The position numbers and the translations under genes were made by a program. From Gryganskiella cystojenkinii (taxonomy: Eukaryota; Mortierellomycota; Mortierellomycetes; Mortierellales; Mortierellaceae): a DNA stretch of 20,298 nucleotides. The stretch covers positions 61,667 through 81,964 of the forward strand of contig JAAAIG010000057.1 in NCBI GenBank assembly GCA_015852425.1. Reading direction: 5' to 3'. Every line of letters starts with the position of its first letter. The stretch's first letter is position 1. This document shows positions 6,252-16,344 of this stretch, piece after piece. The notes below the pieces were generated by a model. It searched no databases. It worked only from the letters and a program-made list of their open reading frames with translations, and was not told where the DNA came from.

Positions 6252-9200
6252 ATGCAGTCCGAGGTCTACCTCTCCACCGCGACCTCCCCCGATGGCACCA
6301 CCGCCAGGACTCTCGCTCTCCGACCATGTGCTGAAAACCGCCTTGACCAGACCATGACCCAAGGTCAGGTCATCTATTTTTCAATCCATGACTCCTCAAA
6401 ACCCTCATCCTTATCAAACACTGCACTCCCGAACCAGAACTCGAACCTGAATCCGAGGTCGCAGGTCTCTGTCCACCTCGAGCCCGCCTCAAAGTTCCAT
6501 TCAGGCTACTACCGCAAACTGCAGAACAGACCCGTTTATGGTTGTCTGGGACTAATGCATCATGCCAACGGTATCGTAAACGTTTGACCCGAGTCGTCTT
6601 TTCGGGACCCTTTTTATTTTGTCATTGTTATACGGTTGTCCTTCGTCCTGGCTATACTCACTCACACATCAATACAATGAATATAGACACGTTCATTGCA
6701 CTCATCACAGGCTGTGCAAAGGTGGGTGACATTCGACGGGGCGAATCAGTGTACAAGATCATTGCTGTCCGCTTCTTCTCCCTCACTGGAATTACTCCGG
6801 ACGAAGACATGATTCCCGCGCCGTACGACCCAGAAACCATTAGCGAATACGACAAAGGTCCGCCAATGATGCCCCACCCGTGCCGCGATCTCGAAAAGGT
6901 CCTCTGCAACGGCGCCTTCTTCTTCTCACCCCAGGTAGATTTGACTCGGTCAATTCAAGCCAGGTACGTCCAACAATTGGACGGGGGGGAATGCGTGGGC
7001 TATTAATCTGCGACTGTTGTGCTACAGCCGGTTTATTACGGGACTGGTAGCGATCCTAACCTGTCTTCTGTGACTTTTTAGATCCCTCAGGCTTCAGGAA
7101 ACACATAACGCGGACTCAAATCTGGACTATGACGAAAGCTTTCTCTGGAATCATTTCATGCTCAAGGAGCTCTTGACTTTCCGATCACACCTCGATGACC
7201 AGGAACGCGAGGAACTCGACTGCGGAGGATTGTTGGTACATCTCATCCAAGGGTACGTTGGCTGTCAAAGCTTCAGGACCGCATCCACTCAGGGACAAGT
7301 CACCGTGATATCGAGACTAAGCTCCAGACGAGCAGGTATTGTTGAGGAATTTCCCCGTTTGAACGTTATGGGGCAATCTACATCTTTGTCTTACACCTAA
7401 AACTCACTCGTATTTCGTTTACTTTGATCTCTTTGCTTGCTTCACAATTAGGTACTCGATACAACACCCGTGGTATCGACGACACTGGCAATGTGGCCAA
7501 TTTTGTGGAGGTATACATCCATCTTTTTGGTCTGGGAAGAGGTGTCGCTTTCCGTTCGTCGACTGATCAACTCACCTGCGCAATATCTCTTTACATTTTG
7601 TTTTATCAATGCGCGCGTTAGACAGAGACGATCTTGTCAAATCCGGAATGGTGCTTTGCGTATGCTCAAATTAGAGGGAGTGTTCCTGGTAGGTATAGGC
7701 GATCTATACCCGCTAAATTTGCTAGCATTCTGGCCTAGCTGTATTTGAAGGAAATATGCCTTGTTTACTGACGAGACCCTCTTCCCGTATTGACAGTGTT
7801 TTGGGAACAACAAGGACTGCAGTTGGCAAGCCACAAGATCCAACTTTCGCGAGGATCTGAGGCAACGAAACCCGCTGTTCGTCGACACTTCGAGGACCTC
7901 ATTCGAAAATACAAAGAGGTTCACATTCTGGACCTTCTAGGAGCCAAAGATCCAGGAGAGGTCACACTATCTCAAGAGTACAGGTCTCAAGTTGAGGGAC
8001 TGAGTCCGATCTTGAAGCAACTGCACATGACTCGATTCGATTATCACTCACAAGTTAAAGGAGGAAACTACGAGCAGGTTCAAGCTCTCTTACATCACAT
8101 CACCAAGGACTCGGAAAAGTACGGATATTTCTTCCACGATCTGATTTCTGATACGATAGTTCAGTCTCAGCAGGGTGTTTTCCGAACCAATTGTTTAGAT
8201 TGTCTGGATAGGTAAAGACTCAAGGCAGATATTATTGTCCATGTTGATTGAAAGCCTACTTCCTGAATGTCCCAACTAACAGCAACGTTCTTTCTCAGGA
8301 CGAACGTGATCCAGAGCAATCTCTCCAAGGAGGCAACAGAAACGTTTCTCCGCAATATTCTTCCTCGGGATGGCAGATTCGCCAATCTCATGCTCATTCA
8401 CTCTGACCTCTGGGCCGATAACGGAGATCTGCTGTCAAAGATTTACACTGGCACAGGAGCCCTAAAGTCTGAGGTGACTAGATCTGGCAAGATGTCCCTT
8501 GCCAGTATGTTGGGCGACGCAACAAAGTCCATCAACCGGTTTTACATCAACAATTTTCAAGACAAGGACCGACAAGAAGTCATCGACGTTTTACTTGTAA
8601 GTTCAAAGGGCGTCTTGGAGAGTTCTGTTTGTCGTAATCTTGTTGCGTCTGCTGTTTTGTTAAGCTGATAACCAAGCGCCTGACTCTTAGGGTAAAATGG
8701 CCAACCAAATGCCTGTAGCCATTCATGACCCAGTGCATGAATCAATAACCTCAGAGATGAATGCGCGGATAGGAGAATATTCTCAGGTGGTCCAGATCGA
8801 TGTCTTTGTTGGTACCTATAACTTGAACGGGAAGGCACCTGCAGGAGAATCCCTGGAATCCTGGTTATGCTTCGACGAAGGTATCATCGATGCGGCATAA
8901 TTAGCAAACTAACAGAGGACCCTTGGATAATCTACTCTTCTTTGCACCATTGGTACTGATGCCCATCTTTTCTGTTACAAACGCATCTTGTAGACGTTCC
9001 TGAACCAGATCTCTACGTGATTGGGTTTCAAGAAATCGTCAAGCTAACACCGAAACAGATCATGGCAACGGATGAGAATAAGCGACTTGTGTGGGAGCAG
9101 GAGGTGGAGAAGACAATTAACCGTCGAGGTCGATCTAGATATGTTCAACTGCGGTCTGGACAGTTGGTTGGAGCAGCGTTGATGGTCTATGCTAAGGAAC

Positions 9201-11287
9201 AGAGCATACCCTACATTCGAAATGTCGAGTGCTCTATAAAAAAAGTATGGGGATGGCCCTGCCAGCAGTTCAAGCAATCTAAAACTCCATAATTACAGCC
9301 CACTAATGGAACAACTTCAACTTTACATCACAATAGACTGGTATGGGAGGCATGGCAGGAAACAAAGGAGCAGTGGCAATCCGCATGGACTATCATGACA
9401 CGACTTTATGCTTGGTAACCTCTCACTTGGCCTCTGGTCAGGAAAACCTGCAAGAAAGGAACGATGACTTTCACACTATAAATGATGGCATCGCCTTTGC
9501 TCGAGGGCGTACCATTACAAGTCACAAGTGAGTGCAACCTATACCCAGTCGAGGGTTCAAGAAAATAGAGATAACCTTGGAGTTATTCTGAACTAAAACC
9601 TAACGGCCTTTTGCTTTGTAGCATTATTCTCTGGTGTGGCGATTTCAACTATCGTGTGGACATGGATAATGATCAGGTTCGTCAAGATCCAATTTGCCAT
9701 CTTACCAGATCGGATCACTTATTATGTTGATTTTTAACTGTTCTTGCTACGCATGTCATTGTTACTTAGATTCGAGCGCTTGTTAGTCAGGGCAACTATT
9801 TCGAGATCTTTCGATGTGATCAACTGAAGCGCTCAATTGACTATGGTGAAGCCTTTTATGGCTACAAAGAGGGAATTATTGCGTTTGCCCCGACGTATCG
9901 TTATGATATTGGAACCGACAACTATGACACCTCTGAGAAATATCGTGCGCCGGCTTGGACGGACCGTATCCTTTATAAGGGCAGGGGCATCTATCAGACA
10001 AGCTACGAACGAGCAGAGTTTAAGACTTCGGATCATCGACCAGGTACAGTCCAATCGCTGGCTCTAAGTCTGAAAGATTCTTCCTTTGTTAAAATATGAC
10101 GCTTATCAAGTGAACGCTGTCTATCATCACAGTCATGTCCATGTTCGTTCTAGAGCTGAACCAGTTGGATGCGGAAGCGAAGGAGAAAATGGAGCAGACT
10201 CTGTACCGACAGAGCTCAAGCAAAACTTTACACAAGAATGGCAGTGTCGCCCACGCTCCCAACGTATATGACGACGTCAAGCTCGGTCTCTCTGGTATGG
10301 TTTCCAAGCAAGACACAAGGGTTGATCTGATGGTGGACTCAGATACCACAGGAGGTAATAATAGAGGTTGATAGTGATAACCATTGCGAATGAGCTTTCT
10401 GAGACAGAAAATTGAAAGGAGCAGAATTGCGCCTAACTAGCCTATTTTATCATTTTATCAGCACCCCGACCGAGCTCTGACGAGCACCAATGGTGGAATC
10501 TGCCTCTGCAGGATGGCGTCAGACGCCTCCCATCTAATAACACGAACCCGTTCTTAGGAGATCGAACTGTTTATCAAAATGCCGAAATAGCTTCTGCGGC
10601 TGTCAACGGCATCAAGGCATCGAGACCGGCTCCAGCACCTCCTAAATCCTCGTCAGTGGCCACGCCCGCTGTTGCCAGACCAGTAGTCGATTTACTCGGA
10701 GGTATAGTTGACGTTTCCTTTATAGCAAACAGGAGTTTTGTGAAGATACCCTTCGTTTATGATACTAACCTACGACGAAAATTGTAGATTTAGACGATGA
10801 GACAGCGAGGACATTACTCGCTGCTCCTATCCTTGGCAACAGCACTACTATCATCAAGAGCGCGCAGGCGACGCCGCCGCCGCCTCCGCCTACAAGTCGT
10901 CGAGCAGTTGCGACCTTGCCAGCGTCTTCGCCCATTCATCAAGAGATCACGAGTTTTAGGAGAGCAGCACCTCCTCCTCCTCCTTTAAAAACAAAAACCG
11001 GGCTTCAAGTGTCAGAAGACGAGGATGATGATGAGGAGGAGGATGACGACAGCGTTGACGATGACTCTGATATTGATTCCAGTCGGAAATCAAGCGGATT
11101 GATTGCAGATAGCGAACGTAAGACGGCAACTATTGGTGGTCCTAGAACGGTTAGTCAAAACAAGGATGAACTGTCCGACACCAAACGATCGTATAAGTCT
11201 GATACGGTGAAGCTGCAACCGTTGTCATCTGCAGCGAAGGAACAAGATGATGAAATTGAAAGGCTCCTAAAGCCGTCGGAGCTTCGA

Positions 11288-11334
<47 letters not shown>

Positions 11335-12142
11335 TCAAACGTCAGGATCTGGGAATGCCGTCAAGATCTTCAATTTGATCAAGAGTGGCGATCAGTCATC
11401 AAGGCTCTCTTCGTTAGAGAAGGAACAGGGGTCCACTCGACAAGGGATGCAGCTTCCGCCTTCCTCTTCGTCGCCTTCCACGTCAGTGACAACCGCGTCT
11501 GTCGCAACAAACGTCAAGAATAAGGTGGTGCTAAAAGACATGGACAAACGAGACGAAAACCCGCTCAAGAACGACGGCAAGGAATCCAAGCGTTCAACAG
11601 GTGGCAGCAGCGAGGAAACTGAGTCGGCAGCGAACGGAAACAGAGTTCTTCAGCGTATGAGAGAATTCAATGACAGAACTGCTGGCGACAGCTCGTCAAA
11701 ACCAGCTGAGAGGAGCGAGGATGAAGAAGAAATGATCAAGGCTCAAGCTGTTTTGAGACTGAAAAAGAGCTATGGCGTGGTTAATGATGACAGAGCAAGA
11801 ACCGTGGAGGCAAAGAACATCGAGGACCGCGCAACGACCAGTCAAATGTCGGTGGCAGCGAAGAACCTTGGTAATGTAACCAAGATTAATTTGATTGCAC
11901 CTGTGGTGCCATTTACAAAACCGTTGTCGTTTGCATCCGCAAGTACTACTGCCTCCGGACCAACGTCGACGCGGCCGGCTTCTTTAAAGCCCAGTGTGGA
12001 CGTGGGTAATGTCCACGCAGCAACTATGTCGAGCGCAGAGCCGAGGAGGCAGGATGGAGATGCGCATGAGCCAGCGGACGATGTTATGCCGGCAAGTGGG
12101 TCAGTCAAGCAAGCAATTGAGGCCTTGAAGAAAACAAGATAG
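6252..12142 (+). CDS. Synaptojanin-like phosphoinositide phosphatase (SAC + 5-phosphatase)
   Basis: Fifteen exons: 6252-6570, 6687-6963, 7082-7335, 7452-7510, 7622-7688, 7797-8211, 8299-8596, 8691-8880, 8994-9244, 9337-9527, 9622-9676, 9770-10043, 10133-10354, 10462-10701, 10788-12142. All introns are GT-AG (87-116 bp), phases close, and they join into 1488 residues. The SAC domain (about 90-525) carries GTRYNTRGID and the intact catalytic motif RTNCLDCLDRTN (C458, R464), then DNGDLLSKIYTGTGALK. The 5-phosphatase (about 598-890) has GTYNLNGK (604-611), FQE (638-640), GGMAGNKGAV, SHLASGQ (739), GDFNYR (780-785), PAWTDRIL (853-860) and SDHRP (879-883). Both active sites therefore look functional, as in yeast Inp52/Inp53 rather than Inp51, whose SAC site is degenerate. 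The tail of about 600 residues is disordered: NPF (986-988, an EH-domain ligand), polyproline (1067-1072, 1099-1103), an acidic tract (from about 1113) and polyGln (1206-1219). The expected role is removal of PI(4,5)P2 and PI4P at endocytic or Golgi membranes. The last two introns rest on phase and splice signals more than on homology. Confidence 0.93.
10763..10769 (+). other. Perfect TACTAAC branch point, intron 14 of the phosphatase gene
   Basis: TACTAAC lies 18 bases before the TAG acceptor at 10785-10787. It supports the splice from 10701 to 10788, which has little sequence conservation to lean on. The yeast-consensus branch site also supports a fungal origin. Confidence 0.7.
11291..11332 (+). 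repeat. (CAA)14 pure triplet repeat encoding polyglutamine
   Basis: Fourteen uninterrupted CAA codons encode Gln 1206-1219 of the phosphatase tail, followed by CAT CAA. A pure single-codon run suggests slippage and likely length variation between strains. Confidence 0.9.
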
Positions 12143-13283
12143 ATGAGTAAATAGAAACGGCGTGCGCCACCAAATCGTCGCCCGTTGGTGCTTTGCCCAA
12201 GTACACCCTTGAAGTGTAATCTACAAAATATGAGAGACCGTGAGCCAGCAAACACTGAGCTCGAATCCAAAACAAGAGGATGAGAGCAACCACAGAAACT
12301 AGCGCGTGAAGTTGCCTTTCGTTACTTTTAAAAAAGAAAACTGGACCGACCAATCGGGCAAGATGGTGCAGGGGAACGTCTGCCTTTAATGCCATTTCGA
12401 ACAAGAGATTTTTCAGGGTGAAGAAAACGCTACATCGATCTCGATTCTTGAGGGTCAGAGTGAACAACACTTGTAGCCGACAGCAGTCAAACGGGATCGA
12501 CCTGGCACATGAAAGCGTCAAAAATGGCAAGAACACACTGTTACGGGTCCAAACCTTGATGGATGGCCGAGAGAAAGAACGAGGGAGAAGCGACCAGAAA
12601 AAAAAAACTTTTTTTTCGTCCTGTCAAGAAAACAAACTCAATCCCAAAACAAAGTTTACCTTCCCATCCCTTTGCTTCTTCTCCGCTCCGCTTCCCATCC
12701 CATTCCTTCCTTTCCCATTCCATCCCCCATTCGCCTCATCATCATCATCATCATCATCATCATCTTGCTTGCTCGCTTGTTTCAGCCTCGCTCCCTCTCC
12801 CTCCCCCGCTCTCTTTTCCCACCCACGTTATGATTTGAGTTCAGTCCACTGCATAGTGTGTCCGTTACCTGCACTGTTCTCTGCTGCCTTTCCGTTTTCT
12901 TTTTTCCCGCCCTCTCACTTGACGAACCCACACTGCATCCACTGCCCTCCCTATCTCTTAAAAGGAAAGAAACGGCATTTTTCTTAATTTTTGCCTTTTT
13001 CTCCTGCTCCTCTTCCCCTCTTTTCTCTCCTTTTTTTTCCAACGGACACGCTTTCGTAATTCCAACGGTCAAGAACAAACACAATAGCAACAACCACACC
13101 AGCACTGTGTCATCGCTTTCCTGTTCATTCACCTTTCCGCTCATTGTTGCATCTTCTCGGCTGCATCCATTCTCCACGAGAAAAAGCCCAACCTTTTTTG
13201 TGCTCACAAAGCTTTCATATCTTTCCGTGTTGCTCTCGGATTTTTCACTTTTATTTCGTCTTCTTTGGATTGCTTCATCAGTG
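12143..13283. other. Intergenic region and pyrimidine-rich leader
   Basis: There is no supported gene here. The first 400 bp are mixed sequence downstream of the phosphatase stop. From about 12655 onward the + strand is overwhelmingly C/T (repeats of ttcccatcc, cctctcc and ctctttt). Open frames on both strands through this zone (12418-12987 +, 12782-13573 -) consist of Ser/Pro/Phe or Lys/Arg/Glu low complexity and are not credible. The asymmetry fits a long leader or promoter of the zinc-finger gene. Confidence 0.5.
12736..12764 (+). repeat. (TCA)n triplet microsatellite
   Basis: Nearly ten uninterrupted TCA units lie within the pyrimidine-rich upstream region of the zinc-finger gene. They encode nothing credible. 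Confidence 0.9.
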
Positions 13284-14016
13284 GTAAGTTGTTTACATCG
13301 CCGTATTTCAGTCTCTGAGCTCTTTTTTTTTTCTTTTTTTTTGCGATTATTGTGATTGTTATCCCTGGACGTGCGGGTAGCCAGTACCGGGTCAGCAGAA
13401 CCAGAAAACCCCCAGGCAAAACATTTGTTTCGTGCAAGGAGGATCATTCCCCCTTCGCTCCCTCTTTTTTCGTGCACAAGGCCACACATTACAGAAACGC
13501 GTTCGTCTCGAATCCAGGAACAGACTTCTGAGAGTTGTGACACGCCATGTCTTGCCCTCTCTTTTTGTGCCATCTAAACAACCTCTGCAATTGCACACTC
13601 TAAAAGAAAAACAAGAACGAAGGGGGACGGAATGGTGCACGTCGCTGATTTGTTGGTTATTTATAGGGAGGTTGAATTTAATTTTCAATTTTTTTTTTAT
13701 TTTTTTTGAGTTGGATATGGACATGGATTTGGAATTTGCGCTATTGATTGCCTTCGGGACCAACAAGGCTCATCAGCTTGGATGGAGGATGTTGAAGTGC
13801 TCGACTGACTGCGCGTGGTTTGGTTTCCCCTGGTGCGTGTTGGGGATCCTTTTGGGATTGAGCACAATTTGCTGTTTTAGACTTCAATGGGTTTTACGGT
13901 ATAAATACATCGACAAGAACATGTTACTGACCTGTATTCTCTCTTCCTTGCTCTTCTCCGTTCCTTTCCTCCTCCTGTCAATTCATATCTCCACCTCATC
14001 GTCTTCTTCTTCTTAG
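13284..14016 (+). other. Candidate 5'UTR intron of the zinc-finger gene
   Basis: A consensus donor GTAAGT at 13284 and a strong pyrimidine-tract acceptor (tcgtcttcttcttcttag, AG at 14015-14016) bracket 733 bp. A TACTGAC-like branch site lies at about 13925. Joining them leaves a leader with no ATG from 14017 to 14192. The joined codon at the junction is TGA in the zinc-finger frame, so translation could not enter from upstream. The competing model is a TATA-driven start inside this interval. Confidence 0.4.
13900..13907 (+). promoter_or_regulatory. Possible TATA box upstream of the zinc-finger gene
   Basis: TATAAATA lies about 290 bp before the ATG at 14192. Transcription starting near 13935 would give an intron-free leader of about 260 nt. 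This conflicts with, or is an alternative promoter to, the 5'UTR intron model. Confidence 0.35.
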
Positions 14017-14191
14017 ACTCTTACCCCGCAAATCCTGCAAGCCAACTTTAGATCACTCGTTCAACGACTGTGAGGCCGTGCAGTATCGCAACTCCTTCAC
14101 TCACTTCAACTCGTACGCTTGCCCGTCAGAACACTTGCCTGCCTCTTCAGTTATTTGTCCTCGTTTCGCTCGAACACGAATCCTAATAGAA

Positions 14192-15586
14192 ATGATCTTG
14201 GCCCCGAAACTGGAATCCTCGGATCCAAGAGACTTTTATATGGACGATAATAGCCGAGAGCTCGTCTCATCCGAATCTGGGTCCTATATGGTCGACATGG
14301 AAAATAGCCAGCAGGGTCCTGGAGCAAAGCAGCCACGGGATCGGATGCAGCTTAACAGAATCCTGAACGGGTCGTCGTCCTCGTCCTCGGAAGAAAATAT
14401 ATATCAGCAGCAGCAGCAGCAACAACAACCACAACCACAACAGCAGCAGCAGTACTCTGATGAGGGCGACCACCAGTACCACAACTACCAATACAACTCT
14501 CAACATCCACAGCATCAGCAGTTCCAGTACCCCTGCGTTGGAGCCATGCCGGTGTCGTCGTTCCCGTCCCCAATGGCCGTACCTGTCACCACTCTCCCTA
14601 CAATGACGACAATGTCTTCGTCCATGTCTCCATCGACATCATTCTCGACTATGAGCCAGTCAAACATAATCTTTGACAACGGCATGTCCTACCCATACAG
14701 TGGAACCTCTTACCCTCACCAGTCCTATCCATTCAAGCATGCTGGCAATGCCAAGTCGATGGACCCTTCCACCTTTGGAGCAGAATCGAGCCAGGGCTAT
14801 TCATCTCAAACACACCATTATCAGCATAGTCCTGATCCCTCAGACTCACCCTCAGTTCTGTCTGCATTCCCTCAGCGTATGAACTCGCTGGGTGATCATC
14901 ATGGTCATGGAGCCCCGGGTTCTCCACCGCAACCCTTCTATCACGGTCAACGCCAGGCTCCTTCGCCTTACAGTATTGGCTCTCACAGTCCCACGACTAG
15001 TGGATACCCATCTGCGTACGTCTCTGCCGGTGCACATGGATATAGCTCTCTGACTCCCACACCACCAGCAACACCTCAGTACGGATTCTCGCATACGCCG
15101 GATGGTCGCTATGCTGGTCCAGCCTATGGAGATTACTTTACACTGCAGTCTCAACAGTCACCCTCTGGCGCCCGTCCAAACGGCCGCTACATGGGTTCGC
15201 CCTCAACACCACCGACGCCTACGCCGTCGACGCGCCGCAAAACGCCTTATCAGCCGAAGGCGTCTAGAACAACGGATCTTGGCGCGCCTGGGGCTGCACC
15301 AGTACCTCGACGATTCCCATGTCATGAGTGTGAAAAAGCGTTCCCGACAAAGGGAGAGCTGGCATCCCATTCTCGCTGTCATTTGAAGGTTCCTGCGTTC
15401 CTATGCGGTATCTGTGGCCGTCCATTCAAGCGCCGAACCGATTATGTTCGTCACGTCCGGAACGTGCACGAGGAAGTGGGCCGGTACAGCTGCAGTCAGT
15501 GTGGCGAACGATTTGGCCGTTTGGACAAGTTGAAGCGCCATGACAAGCGAGGCTGTGGGGCGGATCCCGAGGACGATGACAAATAG
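14192..15586 (+). CDS. C2H2 zinc-finger transcription factor, Q/S/P-rich N-terminus
   Basis: A single coding exon gives 464 residues. The ATG at 14192 is the first in frame; the frame is open further upstream but only from non-ATG codons. Three C-terminal fingers are visible. Finger 1 has C377, C380, H393 and H397; finger 2 has C405, C408, H421 and H426; finger 3 has C434, C437, H450 and C455, making it C2HC with spacing X2-X12-X4. The linkers LKVPAF and EEVGRY are not TGEKP-type. The first 370 residues are low complexity: a polySer patch (SSSSSSEE), a Gln-rich block near 14404-14450, then Ser/Pro/Tyr/His-rich sequence with many S/T-P sites, which is typical of activation or regulatory regions. 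The C-terminus is acidic (DPEDDDK). It is expected to be a nuclear DNA-binding regulator. The fingers do not match a regulator I can name, so no target is proposed. Confidence 0.85.
   Translation: MILAPKLESSDPRDFYMDDNSRELVSSESGSYMVDMENSQQGPGAKQPRDRMQLNRILNGSSSSSSEENIYQQQQQQQQPQPQQQQQYSDEGDHQYHNYQYNSQHPQHQQFQYPCVGAMPVSSFPSPMAVPVTTLPTMTTMSSSMSPSTSFSTMSQSNIIFDNGMSYPYSGTSYPHQSYPFKHAGNAKSMDPSTFGAESSQGYSSQTHHYQHSPDPSDSPSVLSAFPQRMNSLGDHHGHGAPGSPPQPFYHGQRQAPSPYSIGSHSPTTSGYPSAYVSAGAHGYSSLTPTPPATPQYGFSHTPDGRYAGPAYGDYFTLQSQQSPSGARPNGRYMGSPSTPPTPTPSTRRKTPYQPKASRTTDLGAPGAAPVPRRFPCHECEKAFPTKGELASHSRCHLKVPAFLCGICGRPFKRRTDYVRHVRNVHEEVGRYSCSQCGERFGRLDKLKRHDKRGCGADPEDDDK
14404..14450 (+). repeat. CAG/CAA-CCA repeat encoding a Gln-rich block
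   Basis: Mixed CAG and CAA codons interrupted by CCA encode a Gln tract in the zinc-finger protein just after the Ser-rich patch. Codon mixing suggests it is older or more stable than the pure CAA run in the phosphatase gene. Confidence 0.8.
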
Positions 15587-15744
15587 GTTGATCGGCGATG
15601 CGATCAGAACCCGAGAATCTTTGCGATCTCGTTACTTCTTGACTTTAATTTTTCTAGTTGATACTCTCTTTCCTCCAAAACCACCTTGCTCGCTGGTCGT
15701 GCTTGTTATTGGTTTTCTTATTATTTTTTTAATTTTTTCTCCCT

Positions 15745-15770
15745 TTCTCTCTCTCTCTTCTCTCTCTCTC
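15745..15770 (+). repeat. (CT)n microsatellite
   Basis: A near-continuous CT run about 160 bp downstream of the zinc-finger stop codon. A second, interrupted CT run occupies 15941-15974. Confidence 0.85.
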
Positions 15771-16272
15771 CGTGCTTCGCAAAAGCATGGTAATAATTAA
15801 GCCTGTTCCTCGTAATCGATAGAATGTGTATCATAATAGTGTTCGAAAATATAACGATTAAAACAAATCACCCTTTTTTCCGCCACCATTTTTATTCTTC
15901 TCCAGAAGAGATTTTGATTTCCCCAATCTTCATTTTCGCATTCTCTCTCTTACTCTCTCTCTCTCTCCTCTCTTATTTTTTTTTTTATTTTTATTCTCTC
16001 TCGTCTCTTTCCAATTTACATCTGCGCTCCTGTCTGCATCCCTCGTCATGTCCCTTCTCAACGGTCGTCCTGCCACAAAAAGTGGAAAAACCGTGCTCTC
16101 ACAAAAGTACGAGAATGCGTTTTGCTTGCAACACCGACTCATCAGGATCAGGAGACCATGTCTTCTTCATTCTCTTTCACTCTCTCTCTCTTTCGCACAC
16201 CCTGCAGTGTCACTGTAGCAGAAGAAACCCCCGCCGATGTACAGCTCGAATCAAAAAAAAAAAGAAATAGAG

Positions 16273-16303
16273 AGTGTGTGTGTGCGTGTGTGTGTGTTGT
16301 GTG
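16273..16303 (+). repeat. (TG)n microsatellite before the ataxin-2 start
   Basis: An imperfect TG run interrupted by TGCG and TTG ends about 40 bp upstream of the ATG at 16345, in the presumed leader or core promoter. Confidence 0.85.
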
Positions 16304-16344
16304 GATCATGGATCTGCATATATACAGTTATAGGAAAAGCAGAA

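Larger units (their letters stand above)
15587..16344. other. Intergenic region and leader of the ataxin-2 gene
   Basis: There is no gene in these 758 bp. It carries CT microsatellites (15745-15770 and 15941-15974), T-runs, an A-run (16254-16264) and a TG microsatellite close to the downstream start codon. ATGs are present, including one at 16308 that opens a frame overlapping the ataxin-2 start. Confidence 0.55.

Noticed and set aside
12782..13573. 263-codon minus-strand frame
   Set aside because: It is the complement of the CT-rich leader, giving Lys/Arg/Glu low complexity with no domain.
13432..14016. 194-codon plus-strand frame with membrane-like segments upstream of the zinc-finger gene
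   Set aside because: It lies inside the candidate 5'UTR intron, ends exactly on the acceptor TAG with a polySer translated from the polypyrimidine tract, and has no recognisable family.
14078..14191. Longer zinc-finger frame from a GTG at 14078
   Set aside because: GTG is not a likely nuclear start codon. The first ATG is 14192, and upstream splicing would place a stop in this frame.
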